Part shown: one piece after another, positions 1 through 7,985 of the stretch
Position numbering within the stretch: the stretch's first letter is position 1
How the letters are laid out: each line of letters starts with the position of its first letter
Assembly: GCF_042664795.1 (NCBI RefSeq)
Contig: NZ_JBHTBN010000002.1
Location: forward strand, 124,001-188,000
Length of the DNA: 64,000 nt
Direction: 5' to 3'
Source: Jejudonia soesokkakensis
GTDB lineage: Bacteria; Bacteroidota; Bacteroidia; Flavobacteriales; Flavobacteriaceae
The notes under the pieces: model-generated
Told to the model about the DNA's origin: nothing
The model's database searches: none
What the model saw: the letters and a program-made list of their open reading frames with translations, nothing else
Made by a program: the position numbers and the translations under genes

Positions 1-393
1 CGCAAGTAAGAAATCTGCATATTTGCCTTCTACACCTTTTGCGCAAAGTGATTGATAACTTTTATTTGTCTTTAAATTTGTTGTTTTGCAAAAATTCCAA
101 ATTTCGTTGAACGTGGTTTTTCCAATTGAATTATAAAGCACTTTCTGCATTTGGAAATCAACAAGCTCAAAAATCGGTTCGTAACCAACATCAATTAAAT
201 CCGGAAGAATTGGCTCGAAACAACTTTTGAAATCGGTTTGGTCATTTTCGCAGATTTGGTTCTCAAAAAATTCGGTTATTTTCTTTAAATCCGCAATTTG
301 GTCGGCTGAAAAATTAGCTTTCAATTCGGGTGTTGAGGATTGACTTTTACAGGACAAATTTAAAATCAGAACAAGTAATATTAATATTCTCAA
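1..393 (-). pseudogene. Small lipoprotein gene, interrupted by stop/frameshift, 3' end outside window
   Basis: The minus-strand reading starts at a TTG (391-393) and gives a lipoprotein signal (MRILILLVLILNLSC, then KSQSS) and a mature part of about 90 residues. It meets a TAA at 62-64. In the +1 frame the reading goes on without a stop to the window edge, with protein-like residues ending SLCAKGVEGKYADFLLA. This suggests one frameshift in the A/T-rich stretch around 65-90. It could instead be a real short protein ending at 62. No family recognised. It is cassette c1 of the array, followed on its upstream side by site s1 (GGGCAAC at 411-417). A sequencing error cannot be excluded. Confidence 0.5.
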
Positions 394-410
394 TGTTTTT
401 TCAGTATTAT

Positions 411-613
411 GGGCAACGGTCTAGTATAAGAAAAGTAGGGCAGTTGTACGCGTTACTTTTCGGATTAAGCTAAAGCCGAATTTTTAAATTTTGTTATTTA
501 TCTTTTCTCCTTTTAAATATACTAAATTTAAAAATTTGGCGACTTGGCAAATACACACAGACCTTTCGGTTAAGCACTTTTTGCCCTATTTTTTTTATAC
601 ATTGTTGTGGTGC
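411..613. repeat. attC-like site s1 (family B)
   Basis: Outer arms GTATAAGAAAAGTAGGGCA and TGCCCTATTTTTTTTATAC pair with few mismatches. A second internal stem pairs GAATTTTTAAATTT with AAATTTAAAAATTTGGC. The right end GTTGTGGTGC starts the private inverted repeat of the next cassette, closed at 1935-1943. Confidence 0.75.
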
Positions 614-617
614 GTTT

Positions 618-1895
618 TTATTCCAGTTTCTTTTTTAAATCATCAAATTTTGATTTCATTGTTGGATTTCCGTAGGTTAACTTTTTTATCGTTAGTCCAT
701 CAGCTTTCTTATTTGCAAGTCGTAATTGATTTTCACTTGTTGTTAATTCTTGCTTAACTTTTTGCATTCGTGCAATTGATTTATCAATCTCTGCAATTGC
801 TTTTTCAAAATGACTTGATGCTGATAAGTAATTTTTAGCGAAACCATCTTTAAATTGATTTATCTTGTCTTCAAAATTTGTTATGTCAATACTTTGATTT
901 CTTATTGTGTTTAATTCTTGCTTATACTTTAAAGATGCCATTGCTCCATTCCGCAAAAGAGTAATTATTGGAATAAAGAATTGAGGACGCACCACATACA
1001 TTTTTGGGAACTTATGAGACACATCTACAATCCCTTTATTATAATACTCACTATCACTTTCCAATAAAGAAACTAAAACTGCATATTCGCAATTCTTTGA
1101 ATTTCTGTCTTTGTCAAGTTTTGCAAGAAAATCTTCATTTTTCTTTTTGTTAGTTGTTTCATCATTTTCGTTCTTCATTTCGAACATAATTGAAACGATT
1201 TCATTTTCTTGGTCATCTGTCTCTTTAAATATGAAGTCCCCTTTAGTTCCAGAACTTGCATCATTATCTTTTTCAAAGTATGAATTTTGAAAAGCTGAAG
1301 AACGTAGGTTGTTAAACTCGATTTCACAATGTTGCTCTAAACTTTCTCCCATCATTTTAGTTGAAAGTTTGAGTTTCATATCCTTTACTCGAGCAATTTC
1401 ATCGTCCTTGTATTTTATTATAGTGTCTTTGTTCTGTAATTCGGTGGTGTACTTTTGCTCTAATGAATTTTTAAGATTTTCTTTTTCTAATTCTTTAGTT
1501 TTTATATCATTTTCTAGATTGTCGCGTTGCTTTTCAATTTCTTTAGTTGCTTTCGATACTGCCAATTCTTTTACAGTTTCAAAATTTTCAACTTTGGATT
1601 TTAAATCAGACAATTCATTATCTTTTTCGGCTAATTTTTCTATTAATTCACTCTTACTATTTGCTTTTAGCTGTGTTATCTCGTTTTCTTTTCTTGAAAG
1701 TTGTTCTTGCAGTGAACTTTTAGTTTTTTCAATAGCAAGTTCAACAGCACTTTGTTTCTGTTGTTCAGCAATTGTAAGTCGCTTGTTTAGTTCTTCTTCA
1801 AATTGATTATCACGAACTTGTTTTACAATATCAGCAAACCCAGCTTCATCAACTTTAAATGCTTTGTCACAATTTGGGCAAATAATTTCGTTCAT
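618..1895 (-). CDS. DUF2130 family protein, predicted PD-(D/E)XK-like nuclease with coiled coil
   Basis: This 425-residue soluble protein opens with a CPNC zinc-ribbon-like knuckle (residues 6-9) and the region characteristic of DUF2130. A long Lys/Glu-rich coiled coil follows (about 35-175). The C-terminal half carries a GDF...FEMK arrangement (Asp220, Glu239, Lys241) that resembles the PD-(D/E)XK nuclease core. DUF2130 proteins are poorly characterised, so the nuclease role is a fold-level inference and the DNA or RNA substrate is unknown. It fills one cassette (c2) with perfect 9-bp ends TTGTGGTGC/GCACCACAA. Start ATG at 1895 lies 39 bases from the cassette edge, leaving little room for a promoter. 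A defence role is possible but not shown. Confidence 0.8.
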   Translation of the reverse strand: MNEIICPNCDKAFKVDEAGFADIVKQVRDNQFEEELNKRLTIAEQQKQSAVELAIEKTKSSLQEQLSRKENEITQLKANSKSELIEKLAEKDNELSDLKSKVENFETVKELAVSKATKEIEKQRDNLENDIKTKELEKENLKNSLEQKYTTELQNKDTIIKYKDDEIARVKDMKLKLSTKMMGESLEQHCEIEFNNLRSSAFQNSYFEKDNDASSGTKGDFIFKETDDQENEIVSIMFEMKNENDETTNKKKNEDFLAKLDKDRNSKNCEYAVLVSLLESDSEYYNKGIVDVSHKFPKMYVVRPQFFIPIITLLRNGAMASLKYKQELNTIRNQSIDITNFEDKINQFKDGFAKNYLSASSHFEKAIAEIDKSIARMQKVKQELTTSENQLRLANKKADGLTIKKLTYGNPTMKSKFDDLKKKLE

Positions 1896-1934
1896 ATTTA
1901 ATATTTTCGTTTAAGTTCGGATTTTTTTTCAAAT

Positions 1935-2168
1935 GCACCACAACGTCTCTGGTTATGATTTCGGAGGGGATTGGCAGCTTAGCGTTGGCGCGTGATTATC
2001 TCGCCAAAGGCGAGGTGAAGCGTAGCCTATTTTTGGCTGTGCGTGCGTTTCGGAGCAATGGCAAGCTATGTGTCGAAATCCAGTCAGATTAGTTTTAAAG
2101 TTTAAATATAAGATTAATTATTAAGCTATGAATTCAGCCCCGCTGAATTATAACCGTTGTTGCCCACT
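1935..2168. repeat. attC-like site s2 (family A)
   Basis: Left end GCACCACAAC, right end GTTGCCCAC. Outer stem CGGTGGGG/CCCCGCTG plus GGTTAT/ATAACC, and hairpin CTCGCC-AAA-GGCGAG. This is the reference form of family A, shared with small changes by 16 other sites in the window. Confidence 0.8.
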
Positions 2169-2169
2169 T

Positions 2170-2661
2170 TTATTTTATTCGTTTATAAATTTCAAATTCT
2201 TTATTATTCCCAAATTCTGCTTTGTTTTTCAAAAGATTTTTAATTTTCAATTTATGAGGTTTGAAATAATAATTCCCATCAGTTCCTTTAAAAATAAGTT
2301 TTCTTTTCAAAAGTCTTTTTGTGAATTCAAAACTTTTTTTTGCTTTTTCTTTTTGAATTAATCTATAAATTAGAATTTCATTATTCTTAATTTCCCATTT
2401 TCCGTACTCGATATGTTCTTTTGTGAAGTATCTTTCAAATAAATTATCTTTTTTAAAAGTCAAATCAGGATATCCAGTTCCGCTTTCAGTTTCGTATGGA
2501 CACCAAGGTATTTCTTCATATTTTGATTTTTCAGCATTATTTCTCAAATCAAGTTCTTTTTCAAATCTCCACGTTCCTAATAATAATTCAGACTGACTTT
2601 TTTGAGCAATCAAAATTCCAATTTGAAAGGTTAATATGAAAGTTATCAGGATTTTTTTCAT
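2170..2661 (-). CDS. Secreted protein of unknown function, lipocalin-like size
   Basis: A 163-residue protein starting at ATG 2661, with a Sec signal peptide (MKKILITFILTFQIGILIA, cleaved near Gln20). The mature part starts SELLLGTWRFEKELDL, a 'LLGTW' opening common in small Bacteroidota beta-barrel (lipocalin-like) secreted proteins. It is rich in aromatic and charged residues and has two Cys. No enzyme motif is visible. I chose the ATG over an upstream TTG because it begins the signal peptide. The gene fills cassette c3, whose ends TTGCCCAC/GTGGGCAA match perfectly. Function unknown. Confidence 0.65.
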   Translation of the reverse strand: MKKILITFILTFQIGILIAQKSQSELLLGTWRFEKELDLRNNAEKSKYEEIPWCPYETESGTGYPDLTFKKDNLFERYFTKEHIEYGKWEIKNNEILIYRLIQKEKAKKSFEFTKRLLKRKLIFKGTDGNYYFKPHKLKIKNLLKNKAEFGNNKEFEIYKRIK

Positions 2662-2665
2662 AATT

Positions 2666-2871
2666 GTGGGCAACGGTCATGGCTATGAGTAGTGCGGGCG
2701 CAAACACGCACTTTCCTTTCGGTTGAGCACAGAGCCAAAACCTTGTTTTCTGGTTTTTTATCTTATTTATTTTAAAAAGCCAAAACAAGGTTTTGGCGGT
2801 CATTGCAAATTAGCAATTTCTCCTCGATTAAGCACCTAATCCCGCATTACTTATAGCCGTTGTTGTGGTGC
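2666..2871. repeat. attC-like site s3 (family B)
   Basis: Outer stem GGCTATGAGTAGTGCGGG / CCCGCATTACTTATAGCC. Inner stem GCCAAAACCTTGTTTT / AAAACAAGGTTTTGGC. The inner stem bases differ from s1 while pairing is kept, so the structure rather than the sequence is conserved. Confidence 0.78.
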
Positions 2872-2906
2872 GTTTTTCTTCACTTTTATTGTCCAATCAG
2901 CTATAT

Positions 2907-3383
2907 TCAATTCCATTTTTTCTTGTCTTTCCCATCTTCCCATTTCTTCACATTCAAATTGTAATTTATTCCCGTCCCAACCTTTAAATCAATCATATCC
3001 ATCTCGAAAGGACTTTTGATAACTTTTAAGTCTTTTAACGAGTTTGTCAGTTTGCATACGTCCGAAAATTCAGATAAAATGAAAGTTCCGTTGGGCGTAA
3101 CTTCTAAGTTTGCATATTGTGGTTGGTCTTCGGTTTCGATAATATTCAAATTCGATGCGTTTAGCCGGAAAGCATAGTCAGAGGTCAGAACGATAATTTC
3201 ATCCCGTTGATTTGAAACTTTAACATCTTTTGGATATCCGCGAAATTGTCCGACAATTTGAGTTCCGTATTCATTCGTAAATTTTATCCAAGTCCAAGAT
3301 TGCGAATTCCACACGCTTTCGATATCATATATTCGCTCTTCAAATTCGCCTGAGTATGGTTGATTTACTATTTCAGCTTTCAC
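2907..3383 (-). CDS. Cytosolic protein of unknown function
   Basis: A 158-residue protein without signal peptide or membrane segment. The likely start is GTG at 3383, since no ATG lies near the upstream cassette edge. It is rich in beta-strand-prone stretches (SWTWIKF, IIVLTSDYAFRLN) and Gly/Asn turns, which suggests a small beta-barrel or propeller-like fold, but I recognise no family. It is the sole gene of cassette c4, whose ends (TTGTGGTGC/GCACCACAA) have the same sequence as those of c2. Those shared ends could allow recombination between the two cassettes. Confidence 0.6.
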   Translation of the reverse strand: MKAEIVNQPYSGEFEERIYDIESVWNSQSWTWIKFTNEYGTQIVGQFRGYPKDVKVSNQRDEIIVLTSDYAFRLNASNLNIIETEDQPQYANLEVTPNGTFILSEFSDVCKLTNSLKDLKVIKSPFEMDMIDLKVGTGINYNLNVKKWEDGKDKKKWN

Positions 3384-3416
3384 TTAATTTTCTATTTCGC
3401 AATCTTTTTCTCAAAT

Positions 3417-3651
3417 GCACCACAACGTCTCCGGTTATGATTTCGGTGGGGATGGACAGCGTTGCGTTGGCGTGCGATTAACTCGCCTTTGGCGAGGGGA
3501 AGCGCAGCCTATTTTTTGGCTGTGCGTGCGTTTCGGAGCAATGGCAAGCTGTGTGTCGAAATCCAGTCAGATTAGTTTTAAAGTTTAAATATAAGATTAA
3601 TTATCAAGCTATGAATTCAGCCCCGCTGAATTATAACCGCTGTTAGGCAAC
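3417..3651. repeat. attC-like site s4 (family A)
   Basis: Ends GCACCACAAC and GTTAGGCAAC. Hairpin CTCGCC-TTT-GGCGAG. The TTA of the right end doubles as the stop codon (TAA) of the adjacent antitoxin gene. Confidence 0.82.
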
Positions 3652-3945
3652 GTTTTTATTCTCGTAATGCTTAATTTCATTCAGCTCTTGCTCTTTGTTC
3701 TCTTTTTCTTCTTCAATGTCATAGTCATCTTGAATTCCCAACCAAAACTTAGCTGAATTTCCAAAATATTTACTCAATCGTAAAGCAGTATCTGCTGTAA
3801 TTCTACGATTACCTTTTACAATTTCTGAAATACGGGTTTGTGGAATTTTTAAATCTTTAGAAAGACGGTAAGCCGTAATTTCAAGAGGTTCAAGAAATTC
3901 ATAACGTAAAATTTCTCCTGGATGTATATTTGCTAACTTTTCCAT
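3643..3945 (-). CDS. higA: HigA-family antitoxin (XRE/HTH)
   Basis: This 100-residue protein has the HigA/VapI layout. An N-terminal HPGEILRYEFLEPLEIT segment leads into a helix-turn-helix (about residues 24-50, LSKDLKIPQTRISEIVKGNR) and an acidic Glu/Lys tail. HigA binds and neutralises the HigB mRNA interferase and represses its own promoter through the helix-turn-helix. It lies directly downstream of the toxin gene with a 10-bp gap, the toxin-first order usual for higBA. Its TAA stop (3643-3645) is formed by the cassette-end bases TTA, so the cassette boundary is part of the gene. The pair fills cassette c5 (ends TTAGGCAAC/GTTGCCTAA). Toxin-antitoxin cassettes are well known in large chromosomal integrons, where they are thought to stabilise the array. 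Confidence 0.92.
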   Translation of the reverse strand: MEKLANIHPGEILRYEFLEPLEITAYRLSKDLKIPQTRISEIVKGNRRITADTALRLSKYFGNSAKFWLGIQDDYDIEEEKENKEQELNEIKHYENKNVA

Positions 3946-3955
3946 ATTGTTATTT

Positions 3956-4237
3956 TTAATGATAATCGATTATTTCTACTTCGGATGCGTTTCCTTTGTT
4001 CCATTGAAATATTATTCGCCATTGCTTGTTAATTCGAATGCTATAAAATCCGTTTAAATTCCCACTCAATTTTTCAAGTCGGTTTGATGGAGGAATACGT
4101 AAATCACCTATATCTTGTGAGTTATTCAACATTCTCAGTTTACGGCGTCCAATATTCTGTATTTCAACCGGCATTTTTTTAACTCGAATAGCATTCCATA
4201 TTTGTTCAGTTTCTTTCGAGCCAAAGGATACAATCAT
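3956..4237 (-). CDS. higB: HigB-family toxin (RelE superfamily)
   Basis: This 93-residue protein carries the HigB signature. Near the N-terminus is the segment ETEQIWNAIRVKKMP, then a basic centre (GRRKLRMLNNSQDIGDLRIP), then the strand pair YSIRINKQWRIIFQW, typical of RelE-fold ribosome-dependent mRNA interferases. The toxin cleaves mRNA on the ribosome until HigA inhibits it. Start ATG at 4237 lies 70 bases inside the cassette edge, one of the few cassettes with room for its own promoter, and a promoter and operator are visible there. It is the first gene of the higBA pair. Confidence 0.92.
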   Translation of the reverse strand: MIVSFGSKETEQIWNAIRVKKMPVEIQNIGRRKLRMLNNSQDIGDLRIPPSNRLEKLSGNLNGFYSIRINKQWRIIFQWNKGNASEVEIIDYH

Positions 4238-4248
4238 AGTTTTGATTT

Positions 4249-4261
4249 ACGTTACTAACGT
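4249..4261. promoter_or_regulatory. Palindromic operator of higBA
   Basis: The 13-bp sequence ACGTTACTAACGT is a perfect dyad (ACGTTA/TAACGT around a central C). It lies between a TACTTTTG -7 box and the higB start, where a HigA repressor would block transcription. Binding by HigA is inferred from position. Confidence 0.6.
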
Positions 4262-4269
4262 CAAAAGTA
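4262..4269 (-). promoter_or_regulatory. -7 box of higBA promoter (TACTTTTG)
   Basis: On the minus strand TACTTTTG fits the Bacteroidota TAnnTTTG -7 element, 25 bases upstream of the higB ATG and touching the palindromic operator. No convincing TTG -33 element is seen at the usual distance. Confidence 0.5.
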
Positions 4270-4307
4270 AGTAAAAATTTTTAATTGAAGAAAAATTTTA
4301 ACCAAAT

Positions 4308-4543
4308 GTTGCCTAACGTCTCCGGTTATGATTTCGGTGGGGATGGACAGCTTAGCGTTGGCGCGCGATTAACTCGCCCTTGGCGAGGGGAAGCGCAGCC
4401 TGTTTTTTGGCTGTGCGTGCGTTTCGGAGCGATGGCAAGCTGTGTATCGAAATCCAGTCAGATTAGTTTTAATTTTTAAATATAATGTTTTTTACCAAGC
4501 CATGAATTCAGCCCCACTGAATTATGAACCGTTGTTAGCCATA
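4308..4543. repeat. attC-like site s5 (family A)
   Basis: Ends GTTGCCTAAC and GTTAGCCAT. Hairpins CTCGCC-CTT-GGCGAG and AGCCTG-TTTT-TTGGCT. Right arm reads ATGAACC where most sites have ATAACC. Confidence 0.8.
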
Positions 4544-4546
4544 GTC

Positions 4547-5038
4547 TCAGCTAAAATCAGGACTGTAAACATCAATTTTTAGATTTAGCTCATTTTCCAA
4601 TTCAGCTATTTCTTTGTCAGCTTTTGACTTGCTCCTAAATTCTCTAATCAGAATTTTTTCAGTGTGTTTTTTATTTAACAAGTAAATTCTATAAACAATA
4701 AATTTTGTTGTGTTTTGTGCGTTAGTATAACTATAAGTTGTTTGTTTTTGATTAATGGTCAAAAGACTTAAGTATGGATAATATTTAAAATTTTTCCAAT
4801 CTCCAGTTTTAATTCCGAAATGACTTGTAAATTTTCTAAATCTATTATTAGTAATATCTATATCAATTCCATTATGAGAGAAACCTAGATAAATTCCTAA
4901 AATTACAAGTATAATTCCTCCAATTTTCGAATCAAATCTAAACAAAAAAGCAATTCCCAAAATAAAAAAAACAAATCCAACAATCAGTATGAAAATTGTA
5001 AATTTTGGAGTTACAAATCTTGTTTTATGTTTTTGCAT
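4547..5038 (-). CDS. Two-pass membrane protein, PH-like C-terminal domain
   Basis: This 163-residue protein has two adjacent membrane segments (about residues 13-33 and 37-53) joined by a short turn. A cytosolic part follows with strand-rich stretches (GIDIDITNNRFRKFT, YPYLSLLTINQ) and a C-terminal helix rich in Lys and Glu. The layout resembles small bacterial proteins with a membrane hairpin and a PH-like domain; that is a fold guess. ATG at 5038 lies only 5 bases from the cassette edge, so transcription must come from outside the cassette. It is the sole gene of c6 (ends TTAGCCAT/ATGGCTAA). A similar layout occurs at 14524-15084. Confidence 0.65.
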   Translation of the reverse strand: MQKHKTRFVTPKFTIFILIVGFVFFILGIAFLFRFDSKIGGIILVILGIYLGFSHNGIDIDITNNRFRKFTSHFGIKTGDWKNFKYYPYLSLLTINQKQTTYSYTNAQNTTKFIVYRIYLLNKKHTEKILIREFRSKSKADKEIAELENELNLKIDVYSPDFS

Positions 5039-5043
5039 GGATT

Positions 5044-5277
5044 ATGGCTAACGTCTACGGTTATGATTTCGGTGGGGATGGACAGCTTTGCGTTGGCGTG
5101 CGATTAACTCGCCTTTGGCGAGGGGAAGCGCAGCCCGTTTTACGGCTGTGCGTGCGTTTCGGAGCGATGGCAAGCTGTGTATCGAAATCCAGTCAGATTA
5201 GTTTTAAAGGTTAAATATAAGATTAATTATCAAGCTATGATTTCAGCCCCACTGAATTATAACCAATGTTGCCAGCA
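5044..5277. repeat. attC-like site s6 (family A)
   Basis: Ends ATGGCTAAC and GTTGCCAGCA. Second hairpin AGCCCG-TTTT-ACGGCT, in which a C-G pair replaces the T-T(A) position of most copies, a compensatory change that restores pairing. Confidence 0.82.
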
Positions 5278-5281
5278 GTTT

Positions 5282-6004
5282 TTATTTTTTCGGTAAATAC
5301 AATTTCATATTCTCAATTTCTAGCTCGTCCAAATGTCCCATTTTACTTTCGTCTTTAGTTATTAAGTGTAAATGAATATTTGAGTCGTGATGCGTGAAAA
5401 CTCCCTTGTGTTCTGTAGAGAAAAATCCAATTATCGTTGCTTCTTCATCTTTCAGTTCGTAATTAGTTTGTCCTTGATGAGCTTCTTTTGGTGATGAAAC
5501 TTTTGTTCCTTGTGGTAAATTTTGAATATGAATAACTCCTTTTGAAATTTTCCCTATTAATTTGAAGGCAAAAGGTCTTTTAAATTCAGTCGTCTTTTCA
5601 TCTACTAATCTTTCAAGGTCTTTAATTGACTTAATATTTGAGGCTAATTCTATTTCGTTCCATTCAGTTACGTTAGCATAAACTAAAAAAGGTGCTGAGA
5701 CATCAAATGTTTTTTCAACTGTCATAGTTGAATCAGATGTGACTTTTGAAACATAACTTTGTCCATTATTGATAAGTAATTCTCCAGTTAGATAGCTTTC
5801 TGGTCCAAGTCCATAAAGCCCTTTTTTATTAGTAATAGTATCAAGTTTAATAGTTCCACTTAATTCTCCTTTCCACATAACATTTTTCATTGCACCTACA
5901 ATATTAATGTCTGGATAGGTTTCATTCGAATTGTTTTTCTTTTGGTCAGAATTGCAACCAAATATTCCGATTGTTAGAATTCCAACTATTACTTTTTTTA
6001 TCAT
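5282..6004 (-). CDS. Alpha-acetolactate decarboxylase-like lipoprotein
   Basis: This protein has 240 residues from ATG 6004. A lipoprotein signal (MIKKVIVGILTIGIFGC) places it at the outer membrane or periplasmic face. The body matches the acetolactate decarboxylase (BudA/AlsD) family: a GLYGLGPESYLTGELLI segment near the N-terminus and the metal-site pattern H-x-H-x10-H (HLHLITKDESKMGH), as in the zinc site of characterised enzymes. Those enzymes are normally cytosolic or secreted and turn alpha-acetolactate into acetoin. A lipid-anchored form in a cassette is unusual, and the substrate may differ. It fills c7 (ends TTGCCAGCA/TGCTGGCAA). A TTG 18 bases upstream is an alternative start, but the ATG begins the signal peptide. 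Confidence 0.82.
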   Translation of the reverse strand: MIKKVIVGILTIGIFGCNSDQKKNNSNETYPDINIVGAMKNVMWKGELSGTIKLDTITNKKGLYGLGPESYLTGELLINNGQSYVSKVTSDSTMTVEKTFDVSAPFLVYANVTEWNEIELASNIKSIKDLERLVDEKTTEFKRPFAFKLIGKISKGVIHIQNLPQGTKVSSPKEAHQGQTNYELKDEEATIIGFFSTEHKGVFTHHDSNIHLHLITKDESKMGHLDELEIENMKLYLPKK

Positions 6005-6024
6005 AGATTTCGGTTTTCTCAAAT

Positions 6025-6260
6025 TGCTGGCAACGTCTCCGGTTATGATTTCGGTGGGGATTGACAGCTTTGCGTTGGCGCGTGATTATCTCGCTTTAGC
6101 GAGGGGAAGCGCAGCCCGTTTCACGGATGCGCGTGAGTTTCGGAAGCATGGCAAGCTGTATGTCGAAATCCAGTCAGATTAGTTTTAATGTTTAAATATA
6201 ATATGATAATTATCAAGCTATGAATTCAGCCCCACTGAATTATAACCGCTGTTGCCTCAC
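6025..6260. repeat. attC-like site s7 (family A)
   Basis: Ends TGCTGGCAAC and GTTGCCTCAC. Hairpin CTCGC-TTTA-GCGAG is shortened by one pair but still paired. Second hairpin CCG-TTTCA-CGG differs from neighbours. Confidence 0.8.
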
Positions 6261-6268
6261 GTTTTATT

Positions 6269-6616
6269 TCAGACTTTTTTTATTGAATAGAACTTAATGT
6301 AGAAATCGGAAAATAAAGATGTCATTTTTTCTTTCTCTCTCAACCATTTATTTCGGTACCTTTTGTTCCTTTTATCGTAATCGTGATATAATTCTCCTAC
6401 TAAATCTGCTTTAAAGATGTCTAAATATCTTCGCCGCCAAGAAGACCAGATACTAAATTCTTCATCTTCTATTTTAGTGTTTTTGAGCAGGTCAATTATT
6501 TTATCGGCACTTTGCTTTAATGTATGATGAGATGGAAATTTTAATTTTTCTTCTTCCCAAAGTTCATTTTTAATTTTTTTAAATTCTTCTTGTAATTCCT
6601 CAAAAGCTGTTTTCAT
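6269..6616 (-). CDS. Small charged helical protein of unknown function
   Basis: A 115-residue, strongly charged protein from ATG 6616 (an upstream in-frame extension is unlikely because it would cover the promoter). An N-terminal helix (MKTAFEELQEEFKKIKNELW) looks like a short coiled coil, followed by Trp- and Arg-rich segments (FSIWSSWRRRYLDIF). No signal peptide, no membrane segment, no known family. It lies in c8, whose ends TTGCCTCAC/GTGTGGCAA match with one mismatch. About 160 bases of non-coding DNA lie upstream inside the cassette and carry a TATATTTG promoter box, so this cassette may be expressed on its own. Confidence 0.6.
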   Translation of the reverse strand: MKTAFEELQEEFKKIKNELWEEEKLKFPSHHTLKQSADKIIDLLKNTKIEDEEFSIWSSWRRRYLDIFKADLVGELYHDYDKRNKRYRNKWLREKEKMTSLFSDFYIKFYSIKKV

Positions 6617-6635
6617 ATTGAATAGTGTTATAGTA

Positions 6636-6643
6636 CAAATATA
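6636..6643 (-). promoter_or_regulatory. Candidate promoter -7 box TATATTTG inside cassette c8
   Basis: On the minus strand TATATTTG fits TAnnTTTG, with a TTG 15 bases upstream, a little closer than the usual 17-23. It sits 20 bases upstream of the ATG at 6616. Confidence 0.45.
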
Positions 6644-6776
6644 TGAAAAAAACGAATGCAATAGTTTTTACCTATTGTTGTCCGTATGTTTAATTAGCAA
6701 AATCGTCAAATTTCAAAAACAGATATTTTTAATTTGTCTGTACAATTAAGAACTTTAGTGTTGTTTTTGCTGAAAT

Positions 6777-6906
6777 GTGTGGCAACGTCCTCGTATATGG
6801 CACGTACCGTTCTTCGGCTGAGTGAGATACACGAAATTTATCTAGTTTAAAGATAGATAAATTTTGGTGTATAAAGAGGTATGTGCTATATACGTTGTTA
6901 GCTACA
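6777..6906. repeat. attC-like site s8 (family D)
   Basis: The shortest site. Outer stem CGTATATGGCACGTACC / GGTATGTGCTATATACG, inner hairpin AAATTTATCTA / TAGATAAATTT. Unlike the other families in sequence but the same in plan: AACG...CGTTGTT around a long stem. Confidence 0.75.
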
Positions 6907-6918
6907 GTTTGTTATTTA

Positions 6919-7740
6919 TTAATCTCCTTCGCCTTCTGGAACAATCACAAAAGCCCATTCCACTTCATCAGGAACTCCGTATTTCACTAAAAATTCACCT
7001 CCAAGTCCGCTAACTTGTGATTTTTTGTCTTCTATTTCAAGACCATAGGTTTCTCCAAACATGAATTTTACGCCATTGTTTAACTCAAGCGTATCTGTAT
7101 CGACCATATTGAAAACTTTGAATTCGTTCGCTTGTATTTTAAGTCTTTCTGAAACTTGAATTTCATTTAAAGTTTCATTGAAAATAAACACCTTGTAAGT
7201 TTTCCCAGTTTTCTCGTATTTCGCTGGAATTATGGAAACTTCATTTCCCTTTTGGATAAATACATTTCCGTGTTTATCTGTCCACTTTTCCTCTTTTGCC
7301 ATTTCCATTGGGTCAAATCCGTACATAAATTTATTTAACTGTCCATTCGAGCTTTCCAGTCCTACAATATCCATTAATTGCTCAATATAAACACAAACCA
7401 TTTCTCGGTCTTCGGTATCTAACTCCAGATAGTTTTCTCTAAATTTTGAAAGTCCAATTCCGATCTGTTCTTGATAATCCTTGTCAGTCGGTTTTTCAGA
7501 TTCCGCAACGTTTTTAAAGTCATATGCAATTTGGTTGATTTTCTCTGTTAAAATTGGTCTCACTTTTTCATCTGCGAGTCCAGGATAATGATTCGGATAT
7601 GGTAGTGCAACAAATTTTTTCTTTGCAATGAATTCCGCAAACAGTTCATTAGCATTTTCTGGTGTTTTCATTTCAGTTGCTTTTTGTCCGCAAGCAGATA
7701 GGGTTAAAAAAACTATGAAAATTTGGATGTATTTCGTCAT
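6919..7740 (-). CDS. Lipoprotein of unknown function (possibly DUF4844-type)
   Basis: A 273-residue protein with a lipoprotein signal (MTKYIQIFIVFLTLSAC) followed by GQKATEM. Residues about 30-145 form a helical domain (FVALPYPNHYPGLADEKV, DREMVCVYIEQLMDIVGLE) that reminds me of DUF4844, though I cannot confirm this. The C-terminal half is beta-rich and ends in an acidic tail. It is predicted to sit lipid-anchored in the cell envelope. Sole gene of c9, whose ends TTAGCTACA/TGTAGCTAA match perfectly. ATG at 7740 is 9 bases from the cassette edge. Confidence 0.65.
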   Translation of the reverse strand: MTKYIQIFIVFLTLSACGQKATEMKTPENANELFAEFIAKKKFVALPYPNHYPGLADEKVRPILTEKINQIAYDFKNVAESEKPTDKDYQEQIGIGLSKFRENYLELDTEDREMVCVYIEQLMDIVGLESSNGQLNKFMYGFDPMEMAKEEKWTDKHGNVFIQKGNEVSIIPAKYEKTGKTYKVFIFNETLNEIQVSERLKIQANEFKVFNMVDTDTLELNNGVKFMFGETYGLEIEDKKSQVSGLGGEFLVKYGVPDEVEWAFVIVPEGEGD

Positions 7741-7749
7741 TTCGAAAAT

Positions 7750-7985
7750 TGTAGCTAACGTCTTCTGTTATGATTTTGGTACGGATTGGCAGCGTAGCGT
7801 TGGCGTGTGATTATCTCGCCAAGGGCGAGGGGAAGCACATTCCGTTTCACGGATGTGCGTGAGTTTCGGAAGTTTCGGCAGCTGCGAATCGAAGACCATT
7901 CGGTTTTAGTTTAAGAGCTAAATGTAAACAAAATATTACAAGCTATGATTTCAGCCGTACTAAATTATAACAGTTGTTATATAAT
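7750..7985. repeat. attC-like site s9 (family A')
   Basis: Outer stem GGTACGG/CCGTACT and CTGTTAT/ATAACAG, where family A has GGTGGGG/CCCCACT and CGGTTAT/ATAACCG. Hairpin CACATTCCG-TTTCA-CGGATGTG. Both sides of each stem changed together. Confidence 0.8.

Noticed and set aside
2101..2140. AT-rich block of family A sites as a promoter
   Set aside because: On the minus strand it gives TATATTTA, one base off TAnnTTTG, with the wrong spacing to TTG, so I do not call it.
491..2803. Frames 491-757 (+) and 2588-2803 (-)
   Set aside because: Both fall mostly in family B sites and have no protein features. The second overlaps a site and the upstream end of a real gene.
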